DNA of 5,587 bases. Origin: an uncultured Moraxellaceae bacterium. Lineage in GTDB: Bacteria > Pseudomonadota > Gammaproteobacteria > Pseudomonadales > Moraxellaceae. Shown here in pieces: positions 1-5,274 of the stretch. The translations under genes were made by a program, and so were the position numbers. The notes under the pieces are model-generated. The model made no database searches. It worked only from the letters and a program-made list of their open reading frames with translations, and was not told where the DNA came from. The DNA lies in the NCBI GenBank assembly GCA_937952925.1, contig CALFYA010000173.1:1-5587 (forward strand), in the 5' to 3' direction. The number at the start of each line of letters is the position of its first letter. Within the stretch, counting starts at the first letter, position 1.

Positions 1-704
1 CCACCACCCATCGGGTGATCGACAGGGTTCATGGCCATACCGCGAACGGTCGGACGAACACCGCGCCAGCGTGCAGCACCGGCTTTACCAAGCGAACGCA
101 AGTTGTTTTCGCTGTTGGATACTTCACCGAGCACAGCGCGGCAGTCGATGTGGATTTTACGCATTTCGCCTGAGCGCAGACGAACAATGGCGTAGCTACC
201 ATCACGACCGAGCAACTGTACCGAAGTACCTGCCGAACGAGCGATCTGTGCGCCTTTGCCAATTTTCAGCTCTAAGCAATGCAGCGTCGAACCGAGTGGC
301 ATGTTACGCAGTGGCAAGCAGTTGCCAACGCGGATTGGGGCGTCATCACCAGACTGTACCACGTCACCAGCATTCAGGCCTTTTGGGGCGATCATGTAGC
401 GGCGCTCACCGTCTGCATATTTCAGCAGGGCGATGTGTGCGGTACGGTTTGGATCGTATTCGATACGCTCAACAGTCGCAGGAATGCCGTCTTTGTTGCG
501 CTTGAAGTCAACCAGACGATACAACTGCTTGTGACCACCACCCACGTGACGTGTGGTGATGTGACCGTTGTTGTTACGACCGCCAGTCTTCTTTTTGCTC
601 TCAACCAGAGCAGCAAATGGACGACCTTTGTGCAGATGCGGATGGACGACTTTCTCGACGAAACGACGTCCGGGGGAAGTCGGTTTACATTTTACGATAG
701 GCAT
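1..704 (-). CDS. rplB: 50S ribosomal protein L2 (3' end outside window)
   Basis: L2 is a primary 23S rRNA-binding protein of the large subunit, needed for subunit association and for the peptidyl transferase region. The visible 234 codons cover most of the usual ~275 residues; the C-terminal ~40 lie beyond base 1. Landmarks are the N-terminal KCKPTSPGRRFVEKVV, then GGRNNNGHITTRHVGGGHK, the RIEYDPNRTAHIALL block, APIRVGNCLPLRNMPLGST, and MAMNPVDHPMGGG at the edge. His230 (counting Met) corresponds to E. coli His229, linked by mutagenesis to peptidyl transfer. The residue two further on is Met232, where E. coli has His. The ATG at 704 is preceded by AAGGA with 8 bases spacing, and that site abuts the rplW stop. 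The gene is the fifth of the S10 operon, 11 bases after rplW. Identification is secure. Confidence 0.98.
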   Translation of the reverse strand, partial: MPIVKCKPTSPGRRFVEKVVHPHLHKGRPFAALVESKKKTGGRNNNGHITTRHVGGGHKQLYRLVDFKRNKDGIPATVERIEYDPNRTAHIALLKYADGERRYMIAPKGLNAGDVVQSGDDAPIRVGNCLPLRNMPLGSTLHCLELKIGKGAQIARSAGTSVQLLGRDGSYAIVRLRSGEMRKIHIDCRAVLGEVSNSENNLRSLGKAGAARWRGVRPTVRGMAMNPVDHPMGG

Positions 705-715
705 GATTCTCGTCC

Positions 716-1039
716 TTATTCCGCAGCAGCAGCTTCAGCGCCTTCAGCAGTATCAGCCACGACGATGTCTTGGCCGGCTTTAAGCGTGACGTATGCTTTT
801 TTGATGTCGGAACGACGGCCAACAGTCTTGCCAAAACGCTTGGTTTTGCCACGAATGCTGACAGTATTCACTGCTTGTACTTCGACGCCGAACAGTTGCT
901 CGACAGCCTTTTTGATTTCCAGTTTGGTGGCATTTGGTGCAACCTTGAAAACCTGCACGCCCAGCTTGTCGCCGAGACGTTGGGCTTTCTCAGAGAACAC
1001 TGGCCCCAACAGGATCTGATACAGACGCTCGTTGTTCAT
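716..1039 (-). CDS. rplW: 50S ribosomal protein L23
   Basis: L23 binds 23S rRNA domain III at the polypeptide exit and is the docking site for trigger factor and SRP. The 107-residue product has the family pattern: GPVFSEKAQ near residues 12-20, ATKLEIKKAVEQLFGVEV (37-54), the basic RGKTKRFGKTVGRRSD loop (63-78) and KKAYVTLKAGQ (80-90). Glu17 in FSEKA lines up with E. coli Glu18, the main trigger-factor contact. It is a little longer than the 100-residue E. coli protein because of an acidic Ala/Glu tail from about residue 95. As I recall it, Acinetobacter L23 has a similar tail. The start ATG at 1039 overlaps the rplD stop (ATGA), which implies translational coupling. A GAGGT ribosome-binding site lies about 9 bases upstream, inside rplD. 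Confidence 0.98.
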   Translation of the reverse strand: MNNERLYQILLGPVFSEKAQRLGDKLGVQVFKVAPNATKLEIKKAVEQLFGVEVQAVNTVSIRGKTKRFGKTVGRRSDIKKAYVTLKAGQDIVVADTAEGAEAAAAE

Positions 1040-1644
1040 CCCAGTTCTACCTCGAGTTTCTTGGCAGCGTTGACGGACATGACAACTTTTTCGAACGCGA
1101 TCAGGCTAACCGGATCAACGGCGGCGGTGTCGATGACATCAACATGTGGCAGGTTGCGGGCAGCCAGATACAGATTTTCGTCAACCGAGTCGGTGACGAT
1201 CAATGCTTTTACGGCATTGAGTTCGGTCAACTTGCCCAGCAATTCTTTGGTTTTAGGTGTCGAAACCGACAGCTCTTCAACCAATACCAAACGGTCTTGA
1301 CGAACCAGTTCGGCCAGAATGCACTGCATAGCACCACGGTACATTTTACGGTTGACTTTTTGTGACCAGTCTTGTGGACGGGCTGCAAAAGTTTTACCGC
1401 CGCCACGCCAGATTGGGCTACGAATCGAACCAGCACGCGCACGACCAGTTCCTTTTTGACGGAATGGCTTTTTGCCACCGCCAGAAACGTCGCTACGCGA
1501 TTTTTGCGCTTTGCTGCCTTGACGACCGCCAGCCAAATAGGCGACGACGACTTGGTGCACAAGCGCTTCGTTGAATTCTCTGCCGAAGGCAACGTCGGAC
1601 AGCTCAACCGCTGCACCGGAAACAGTCTTCAGATTCACGTTCAT
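1036..1644 (-). CDS. rplD: 50S ribosomal protein L4 (and likely S10-operon regulator)
   Basis: L4 is an early-assembly 23S rRNA-binding protein whose long loop lines the exit tunnel. In E. coli it also represses its own S10 operon by binding the leader. The 202 residues match the usual length (E. coli 201). The tunnel loop lies around residues 45-95, with GGGKKPFRQKGTGRARAGS (55-73), WRGGG (79-83) and FAARPQDWSQKVN (86-98). The body follows with KMYRGAMQCILAELVRQDRLVLVE. Lys64 in FRQKGTG corresponds to E. coli Lys63, a known macrolide-resistance position; it has the sensitive-type residue here. The ATG at 1644 comes 4 bases after the rplC stop, with a GAGGGA site overlapping that stop. A candidate target for L4 feedback is the leader attenuator at 2683-2733; this link is inferred. 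Confidence 0.98.
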   Translation of the reverse strand: MNVNLKTVSGAAVELSDVAFGREFNEALVHQVVVAYLAGGRQGSKAQKSRSDVSGGGKKPFRQKGTGRARAGSIRSPIWRGGGKTFAARPQDWSQKVNRKMYRGAMQCILAELVRQDRLVLVEELSVSTPKTKELLGKLTELNAVKALIVTDSVDENLYLAARNLPHVDVIDTAAVDPVSLIAFEKVVMSVNAAKKLEVELG

Positions 1645-1648
1645 TCCC

Positions 1649-2287
1649 TCAGGCTTTGATCGACGGACGAACGATCACGTCGCCACCGATTGCACCGGGT
1701 ACTGCACCTTTGATGACCAGAACGTTACGCTCAGCATCAATAGATACAACTTCTAAACCTTGCACGGTTACGCGCTCGTCACCCATGTGACCAGCCATTT
1801 TCTTACCTTTGAATACGCGACCTGGCGTCTGGTTTTGACCAGTCGAGCCGTGTACACGGTGAGAAACCGAGTTACCGTGGGTAGCATCTTGCGTGCGGAA
1901 GTTCCAACGCTTAACACCACCTTGGAAGCCTTTACCTTTGCTTTGACCAGTCACATCAACGACTTGACCAACGGTAAACAGATCGACGCTGATGTTGCCA
2001 CCGACTTCACGACCTTCCAATTCTGCGGCATTGACGCGGAATTCCCACAGACCACGACCAGCGGCAACGCCAGCCTTGGCATAGTGACCCTTTTGACCAG
2101 CAGTCACGCGTGATTCGCGACGCTCGCCAGTCGTTACTTGTACAGCTTGATAGCCGTCAGTTTCGAGGGTCTTAATTTGGGTAATGCGATTGGGATCGAC
2201 TTCGATCACCGTCACAGGCACGGAGACGCCGGCGTCTGTAAAGACACGGGTCATCCCGCACTTGCGACCGACTAGACCAATAGCCAT
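1649..2287 (-). CDS. rplC: 50S ribosomal protein L3
   Basis: L3 is one of the two proteins that start large-subunit assembly, and its extension reaches toward the peptidyl transferase centre. The 212-residue product begins MAIGLVGRKCGMTRVFTDAG and contains GKGFQGGVKRWNF (118-130) and GSTGQNQTPGRVFKGKKMAGHMGDERVT (147-174). Gln153 in GQNQTPG aligns with E. coli Gln150, which PrmB methylates. The frame stays open 9 codons further upstream (to 2314). I chose the ATG at 2287 because it matches the conserved family N-terminus and has GAGG at 2297-2300, 9 bases upstream. The 66-base gap to rpsJ is the largest in the operon and contains a stable hairpin (2309-2346). Confidence 0.98.
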   Translation of the reverse strand: MAIGLVGRKCGMTRVFTDAGVSVPVTVIEVDPNRITQIKTLETDGYQAVQVTTGERRESRVTAGQKGHYAKAGVAAGRGLWEFRVNAAELEGREVGGNISVDLFTVGQVVDVTGQSKGKGFQGGVKRWNFRTQDATHGNSVSHRVHGSTGQNQTPGRVFKGKKMAGHMGDERVTVQGLEVVSIDAERNVLVIKGAVPGAIGGDVIVRPSIKA

Positions 2288-2308
2288 TTGCTTAAACCTC
2301 TTGTTGAG

Positions 2309-2346
2309 TAGCAAACCCGCCTATCCTTAGAAAATGCGGTTTGCTA
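2309..2346 (-). promoter_or_regulatory. Stem-loop between rpsJ and rplC
   Basis: In the operon mRNA the bases from 2346 to 2336 (UAGCAAACCGC) pair with those from 2320 to 2309 (GCGGGUUUGCUA). This gives 11 pairs with one bulged G and a 15-base loop. It begins 7 bases after the rpsJ stop and ends 8 bases before the rplC GAGG site. No U-run follows on the operon strand, so it does not look like an intrinsic terminator. It could be a processing site, a 3'-end-stabilising stem or a modulator of rplC translation. The structure is seen by hand pairing; its function is unknown. Confidence 0.6.
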
Positions 2347-2353
2347 AAACCCG

Positions 2354-2665
2354 TTAACCCAAAGCGATCTGTACGTCTACACCAGCAGCCAGATCGAGTT
2401 TCATCAAAGCATCAACTGTTTTGTCAGTTGGCTGAACGATGTCGACCAAACGCTTGTGGGTACGGATCTCGTACTGGTCGCGCGCGTCTTTGTTGACGTG
2501 CGGCGAAGTCAGGACGTTAAAGCGCTCGATGCGGGTAGGCATCGGGATCGGGCCGCATACTTGCGCGCCGGTACGCTTGGCGGTCTCGACGATCTCCTGA
2601 GCCGATTGGTCGATCAAGCGGTGATCGAACGACTTCAGGCGAATGCGAATTCTCTGGTTAGCCAT
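2354..2665 (-). CDS. rpsJ: 30S ribosomal protein S10 (NusE)
   Basis: S10 is a small-subunit head protein that also acts as NusE, pairing with NusB in antitermination and binding NusG to couple transcription with translation. The 103 residues equal the E. coli length and are nearly identical to the Acinetobacter protein as I recall it: MANQRIRIRLKSFDHRLIDQ at the start, KRTGAQVCGPIPMPTRIERF (30-49, the extended rRNA-contacting loop), SPHVNKDARDQYEIRTHKR (54-72) and VDVQIALG at the end. It is the first gene of the S10 operon. The ATG at 2665 has GGAG at 2674-2677, 8 bases upstream. That site starts only 5 bases after the U-run of the leader hairpin, so attenuation there would control entry into the whole operon. 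Confidence 0.99.
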   Translation of the reverse strand: MANQRIRIRLKSFDHRLIDQSAQEIVETAKRTGAQVCGPIPMPTRIERFNVLTSPHVNKDARDQYEIRTHKRLVDIVQPTDKTVDALMKLDLAAGVDVQIALG

Positions 2666-2682
2666 GCCAGCAACTCCAAGCC

Positions 2683-2733
2683 AAAAAAAGAGTAGTCCTT
2701 GTCCATCCTGTATTATAGACAGGTGGCAAAGAC
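2683..2733 (-). terminator. Attenuator-like hairpin with U7 tract in the S10 leader
   Basis: On the minus-strand RNA, bases 2733-2719 pair with 2711-2695. There are 15 pairs (14 Watson-Crick and one G-U), two single bulged A residues (2706 and 2702) and a 7-base loop CUAUAAU. Five bases (2694-2690, UACUC) separate the stem from seven U residues at 2689-2683. The G-U pair (2698/2730) would be a C-A mismatch in plus-strand RNA, which supports the operon orientation. A stem plus U-run just upstream of the first ribosomal gene is the layout of the E. coli S10 leader terminator hairpin used for L4-dependent attenuation. The bulges and the 5-base gap suggest a conditional rather than a constitutive terminator, which is needed because the operon is essential. 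Confidence 0.7.
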
Positions 2734-2772
2734 GGTGATTTCACCAAGGTCGAGATCGATGCCCCGACTGTT

Positions 2773-2810
2773 GGCACAAGCCTTGCGCAATCAATATGCA
2801 AGGGTTGGCC
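2773..2810 (-). promoter_or_regulatory. 5' stem-loop of the S10 leader
   Basis: The RNA segment GGC-CAA-C-CCUUGC (2810-2798) pairs with GCAAGG-C-UUG-U-GCC (2786-2773). This gives 6, 3 and 3 pairs interrupted by one C-C mismatch and one bulged U, with an 11-base loop (2797-2787). It lies about 10 bases after the predicted transcription start. It may be a protein-recognition or mRNA-stabilising element; no specific function can be read from the sequence. Confidence 0.5.
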
Positions 2811-2825
2811 TTCTAAAGGTGGTGC

Positions 2826-2854
2826 ATTGTAGGGGGAGGCGCATAAAAAGACAA
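2826..2854 (-). promoter_or_regulatory. Sigma70-type promoter of the S10 operon
   Basis: The -35 box TTGTCT (2849-2854, 4 of 6 to consensus) and the -10 box TACAAT (2826-2831, 5 of 6) are separated by exactly 17 bases and point toward rpsJ. The predicted start is near 2818-2820. The run of C residues just before the -10 box is unusual but does not alter the boxes. Position, spacing and box quality make this the best promoter candidate in the 272-base gap. Confidence 0.7.
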
Positions 2855-2937
2855 GAGCAAGCGAAGTCAGTTCGTAAGAATATTATGCGTATTTTTTAGG
2901 CGGTTTTGAGCGGTGGATGTTGATGCTTGTTGCAGCA

Positions 2938-3174
2938 TTAATGCAGCAAAATGACCATCACCACGGCCACCACCAAAAAACCAATCGCCAACCAACCGAG
3001 CTCTTGATTGCGGATGGGCTGACGTTCAAGTTCGGGATGCTCTGCCATATAGGCATCTATACGATCTTTGGCGGTTTTTAGATCACAGTTTTCAAGATGA
3101 CGTAAAATTTTGATGGCTTCAATTTTTTGGCCTTGCTCTAGCGCTTGAATGGCTTGTGGTGGCAGTGACGGCAT
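2938..3174 (-). CDS. Small tail-anchored protein with L7/L12 C-terminal-domain-like segment
   Basis: The product has 78 residues in two parts. Residues about 5-44 (PPQAIQALEQGQKIEAIKILR, then LKTAKDRIDAYM) follow the helix pattern of the ribosomal L7/L12 C-terminal domain, where a K-x-x-x-IK-x-x-R helix is followed by LKEAKDxV. Residues about 60-77 (WLAIGFLVVAVVMVILL) form a single hydrophobic helix at the very C-terminus. This suggests a tail-anchored protein with the small domain in the cytoplasm. The frame is open 61 codons further upstream, but that stretch lies inside the neighbouring amidotransferase gene and has no domain-like character, so I chose the ATG at 3174. It has a modest GGGGTG site upstream. 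It lies 22 bases after the amidotransferase, so the two are probably co-transcribed. The function is unknown; it should not be taken as ribosomal protein L7/L12 itself. Confidence 0.8.
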   Translation of the reverse strand: MPSLPPQAIQALEQGQKIEAIKILRHLENCDLKTAKDRIDAYMAEHPELERQPIRNQELGWLAIGFLVVAVVMVILLH

Positions 3175-3196
3175 AACACACCCCGCTTTGCTCTTA

Positions 3197-3949
3197 TTAT
3201 GGTGAGGATGAGTGAGTTGACGCTTGCAGCACAAATTCAACGGCGCGCTCAAGCAGCATATTGGCAGGCAAAAAACGGGCAGCATCCGTGACGGTTTGGC
3301 TGAGGACGTCAGGTGGTTGGATGTACCGATCATCGCCTGCAAAGTCTTGATAATCAATATCTGAGAGAAATAATTTTAGATTATCTGGGGTGCTTTCGGG
3401 GTGAAACTGAAATGCCAACACATGTTGACCATATTGATAAGCCTGATGCTCACAGGCTGCGCTACGAGCCAGCAAGGTGGCTCCTTGGGGGAGATCAAAC
3501 GTGTCACCATGCCAACTGAGCGCACAAATCGTTGATGGGAACACAAACGCTTGTCCGATGGGCTGTTCGATGGCAAAGACAGGCCACCAACCAATTTCTT
3601 TACGGATGTGAGTGCGTACTGTTGCACCGAGGGCGTTGGCGATCAGCTGTGCACCTAGACATAAACCGACTACGGGTTTTTGCTTGGCAATATAGGCACC
3701 AATCCATGCTTTTTCGTCGATCAGCCATGGGTATAGGGCTTCATCATTCACACTCATCGCCCCACCCATGATGATCAGCACATCGACATCATCAAGATCG
3801 GGCAAATCCACCACGCCTTGACCTTGTGGAATCTCATAAAAGGGCGTGCACGTGACTTCGGCCTCCCATGCGTGAAGCCAAGCCGCTAAGCTCCCCACCC
3901 CTTCACCACGAATATGCTGGAAAAAATGAACCCGAAGCACGGACGACAT
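3197..3949 (-). CDS. Class I glutamine amidotransferase-family protein
   Basis: The 250-residue protein has the class I glutamine amidotransferase fold pattern. These parts are visible: the oxyanion-strand motif LIIMGGAMSVND (59-69), the nucleophile elbow VVGLCLGAQLIANALGA (93-109) with Cys97, the WHGDTFDLP motif (146-154), and FQFHPES (180-186) with His183 and Glu185 completing the Cys-His-Glu triad. Such enzymes release ammonia from glutamine or act as gamma-glutamyl hydrolases. This stand-alone subfamily, related to the GuaA amidotransferase domain and annotated only as GMP synthase-like, has no synthetase partner here, so its substrate cannot be named. The residues after 190 are a helical tail beyond the triad. 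The ATG at 3949 has AGGA at 3956-3959, 6 bases upstream. The gene diverges from metC and precedes the small tail-anchored gene. Confidence 0.92.
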   Translation of the reverse strand: MSSVLRVHFFQHIRGEGVGSLAAWLHAWEAEVTCTPFYEIPQGQGVVDLPDLDDVDVLIIMGGAMSVNDEALYPWLIDEKAWIGAYIAKQKPVVGLCLGAQLIANALGATVRTHIRKEIGWWPVFAIEQPIGQAFVFPSTICALSWHGDTFDLPQGATLLARSAACEHQAYQYGQHVLAFQFHPESTPDNLKLFLSDIDYQDFAGDDRYIQPPDVLSQTVTDAARFLPANMLLERAVEFVLQASTHSSSP

Positions 3950-3988
3950 ATCCTTTCCTGATGACTGAGTTGTGTCTTGCAGACATCA

Positions 3989-4006
3989 TGCCAACTGATT
4001 TTGGCA
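3989..4006. repeat. Inverted repeat TGCCAA-N6-TTGGCA
   Basis: A perfect 6-base inverted repeat with a 6-base spacer lies in the 137-base region between the divergent amidotransferase and metC genes. It starts 40 bases from the amidotransferase start. Its symmetry and position suit an operator for a dimeric regulator. I cannot assign it to a known regulator. Confidence 0.45.
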
Positions 4007-4011
4007 GCTTG

Positions 4012-4039
4012 CTGACAGCAACTGCACAGCGTCTATGCT
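4012..4039 (+). promoter_or_regulatory. metC: Possible promoter for metC
   Basis: CTGACA (4012-4017, 5 of 6 to the -35 consensus) and TATGCT (4034-4039, 4 of 6 to the -10 consensus) are 16 bases apart and point toward metC, about 47 bases before its start. The -10 box overlaps the CACAGC/GCTGTG inverted repeat, so a protein bound there would block the promoter. A weaker alternative is TTGTTA (4046-4051) with TATGTG (4070-4075). Confidence 0.35.
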
Positions 4040-4042
4040 GTG
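4025..4042. repeat. Inverted repeat CACAGC-N6-GCTGTG
   Basis: A second perfect 6-base inverted repeat with a 6-base spacer has its centre 36 bases from the centre of the repeat at 3989-4006. It overlaps the candidate metC -10 box. It could be an operator or a short hairpin in a transcript running through the region; the sequence alone does not decide. Confidence 0.45.
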
Positions 4043-4086
4043 ACTTTGTTAAGCTATTTTGATCTTCAATATGTGTACGGCCTGTC

Positions 4087-5274
4087 ATGTCTAAACTGCG
4101 TCAATCCACCGAGCTAATTCATCATCCCTATCAAGCACCCGCAGGCTTTGCGGCGATGACGGTGCCGGTACACAAAGCCTCGACGGTGTTTTTTGAATCG
4201 ATTGCCCAGATGCGTGCAACGGATTGGCGTGTGGGACAACCCTATAGTTATGGGCTGCATGGCACACCCACGACGTATACCTTGGAAGCGCGAATTGCCA
4301 CACTCGAAGGAGGCAAGCACTGCTTACTCGCACCCAGTGGGCTGTCGGCGATTGCGATCGTCAATTTAGGCTTGCTCAAATCGGGCGACGAAGTGTTGAT
4401 CCCCGACAATGTGTATGGCCCCAATCGCGATCTGCTCTATAGTCTGTTGGCACATTATGGGGTGAGCACACGGGTCTATGATCCTTTGCATGCTGATCGC
4501 TTGCAGCTAAGCAGCCATACAAAACTGTTGTGGCTAGAGGCGGCTGGCTCGATCACCATGGAATTTCCCGATCTACAAGGCTTGATTGCACGCGCCAAGC
4601 AAGCTGGCGTGCTCACCGCACTTGATAATACGTGGGGTGCAGGGCTGGCGTTTTGCCCGTTTGATCATGGGGTGGATATCAGTGTGCACGCGCTGACCAA
4701 GTACCCTAGTGGGGGTGGTGATGTGCTGATGGGCAGTATCGTCTGCCGAGATGATGCGTTATTTCAGTCCCTCAAAATCACCCACGGTCAATTGGGGATT
4801 GGGGTGGCTGCCAATGATGCGGAGCTGGTGTTACGCAACTTACCGTCATTGGCGTTGCGTTATGATGCGCAAGACCGTACTGCGAAAACACTTGCCCAAT
4901 GGTGCGCCCTACAACCTGAGATTGCACAAGTGCTGCACCCTGCCCTGCCCGAATCTGCTGGACATGCCTATTGGCAGCACGTGTGTGGTGCAACCGGACG
5001 TGCTGCGGGGCTATTTTCAGTTATTTTTGCGCCCCAATACAGTCAAGCAAAAATCGATCAGTTTTGTGATGCCCTGCAACTGTTTAAGATTGGTTATAGC
5101 TGGGGTGGCCCGATCAGTTTGGTGATGCCTTATCATTTACCTGCGATACGTCCGCAGCCGACACCACACTTGGTGCAGGGCTGCTTGGTACGCTTTTCGA
5201 TCGGCTTGGAGGATATCGCGGACTTGCAGGCTGATTTGCAGCAAGCCTTTGCTGTGTTTAGGGAAAATGCTTGA
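4087..5274 (+). CDS. metC: Cystathionine beta-lyase (PLP-dependent)
   Basis: This enzyme of the Cys/Met metabolism PLP family cleaves cystathionine to homocysteine, pyruvate and ammonia in methionine synthesis. The 395 residues match the family length. Visible features are the SYGLHGTPTTYTLEARIATLEG block (54-75), the cofactor-phosphate region APSGLSAI (82-89), YGPN (110-113), Asp180 in ALDNTWGAG as the pyridine-nitrogen partner, the Schiff-base Lys205 in SVHALTKYPSGG, SWGGPISL (338-345), and the substrate-carboxylate Arg369 in VRFSIGLEDIADL. SWGG and the IGLED ending favour beta-lyase over cystathionine gamma-synthase, although side activities within the family are common. No good Shine-Dalgarno sequence precedes the ATG at 4087, and no better in-frame start exists. 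The Met at codon 24 would delete conserved sequence. The 3' end overlaps the convergent gene by 17 bases. Confidence 0.92.
   Translation: MSKLRQSTELIHHPYQAPAGFAAMTVPVHKASTVFFESIAQMRATDWRVGQPYSYGLHGTPTTYTLEARIATLEGGKHCLLAPSGLSAIAIVNLGLLKSGDEVLIPDNVYGPNRDLLYSLLAHYGVSTRVYDPLHADRLQLSSHTKLLWLEAAGSITMEFPDLQGLIARAKQAGVLTALDNTWGAGLAFCPFDHGVDISVHALTKYPSGGGDVLMGSIVCRDDALFQSLKITHGQLGIGVAANDAELVLRNLPSLALRYDAQDRTAKTLAQWCALQPEIAQVLHPALPESAGHAYWQHVCGATGRAAGLFSVIFAPQYSQAKIDQFCDALQLFKIGYSWGGPISLVMPYHLPAIRPQPTPHLVQGCLVRFSIGLEDIADLQADLQQAFAVFRENA

Larger units (their letters stand above)
2666..2820 (-). promoter_or_regulatory. Untranslated leader of the S10 operon
   Basis: If transcription starts about 6-8 bases after the -10 box at 2826-2831, the mRNA has roughly 150-155 untranslated bases before rpsJ. 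That is similar in size to the E. coli S10 leader (about 170). By hand folding it holds, in order: a 12-pair stem-loop (2773-2810); a small GGUG-AAAU-CACC hairpin (2734-2745); a long attenuator-like stem with a U7 tract (2683-2733); and the rpsJ GGAG site. The bases 2749-2751 (GAC) can pair with 2731-2733 (GUC), which form the foot of the attenuator, so the foot has a possible alternative partner. I see no convincing open reading frame for a leader peptide. The transcription start is predicted, not measured. Confidence 0.7.

Noticed and set aside
279..1019. Long plus-strand frames opposite rplB, rplW and rplD
   Set aside because: They are shadows of highly conserved ribosomal genes on the other strand, and their translations show no domain character.
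2712..2717. A perfect TATAAT on the minus strand, close to rpsJ, as a second promoter
   Set aside because: No acceptable -35 box lies 16-18 bases upstream and there is no TGn extension. The hexamer falls in and beside the loop of the attenuator hairpin, which explains the A/T-rich stretch.
2699..2899. A 66-codon plus-strand reading frame opposite the S10 leader and promoter
   Set aside because: It lacks a clear ribosome-binding site, its product has no recognisable domain, and it runs antisense through the structured leader and promoter.
2931..2948. The palindromic GCATTAATGC core at the end of the small tail-anchored gene as a terminator
   Set aside because: The usable stem is short, contains a mismatch and is not followed by a U-run on the coding strand.
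3175..3357. A 61-codon N-terminal extension of the small tail-anchored protein
   Set aside because: It lies mostly within the amidotransferase coding sequence in another frame and is rich in Cys, Ser and Leu without domain pattern. The ATG at 3174 starts directly at the recognisable domain.
4001..4013. TTGGCAGCTTGCT as a sigma54 promoter
   Set aside because: The GG and GC elements are too close together for the -24/-12 spacing.
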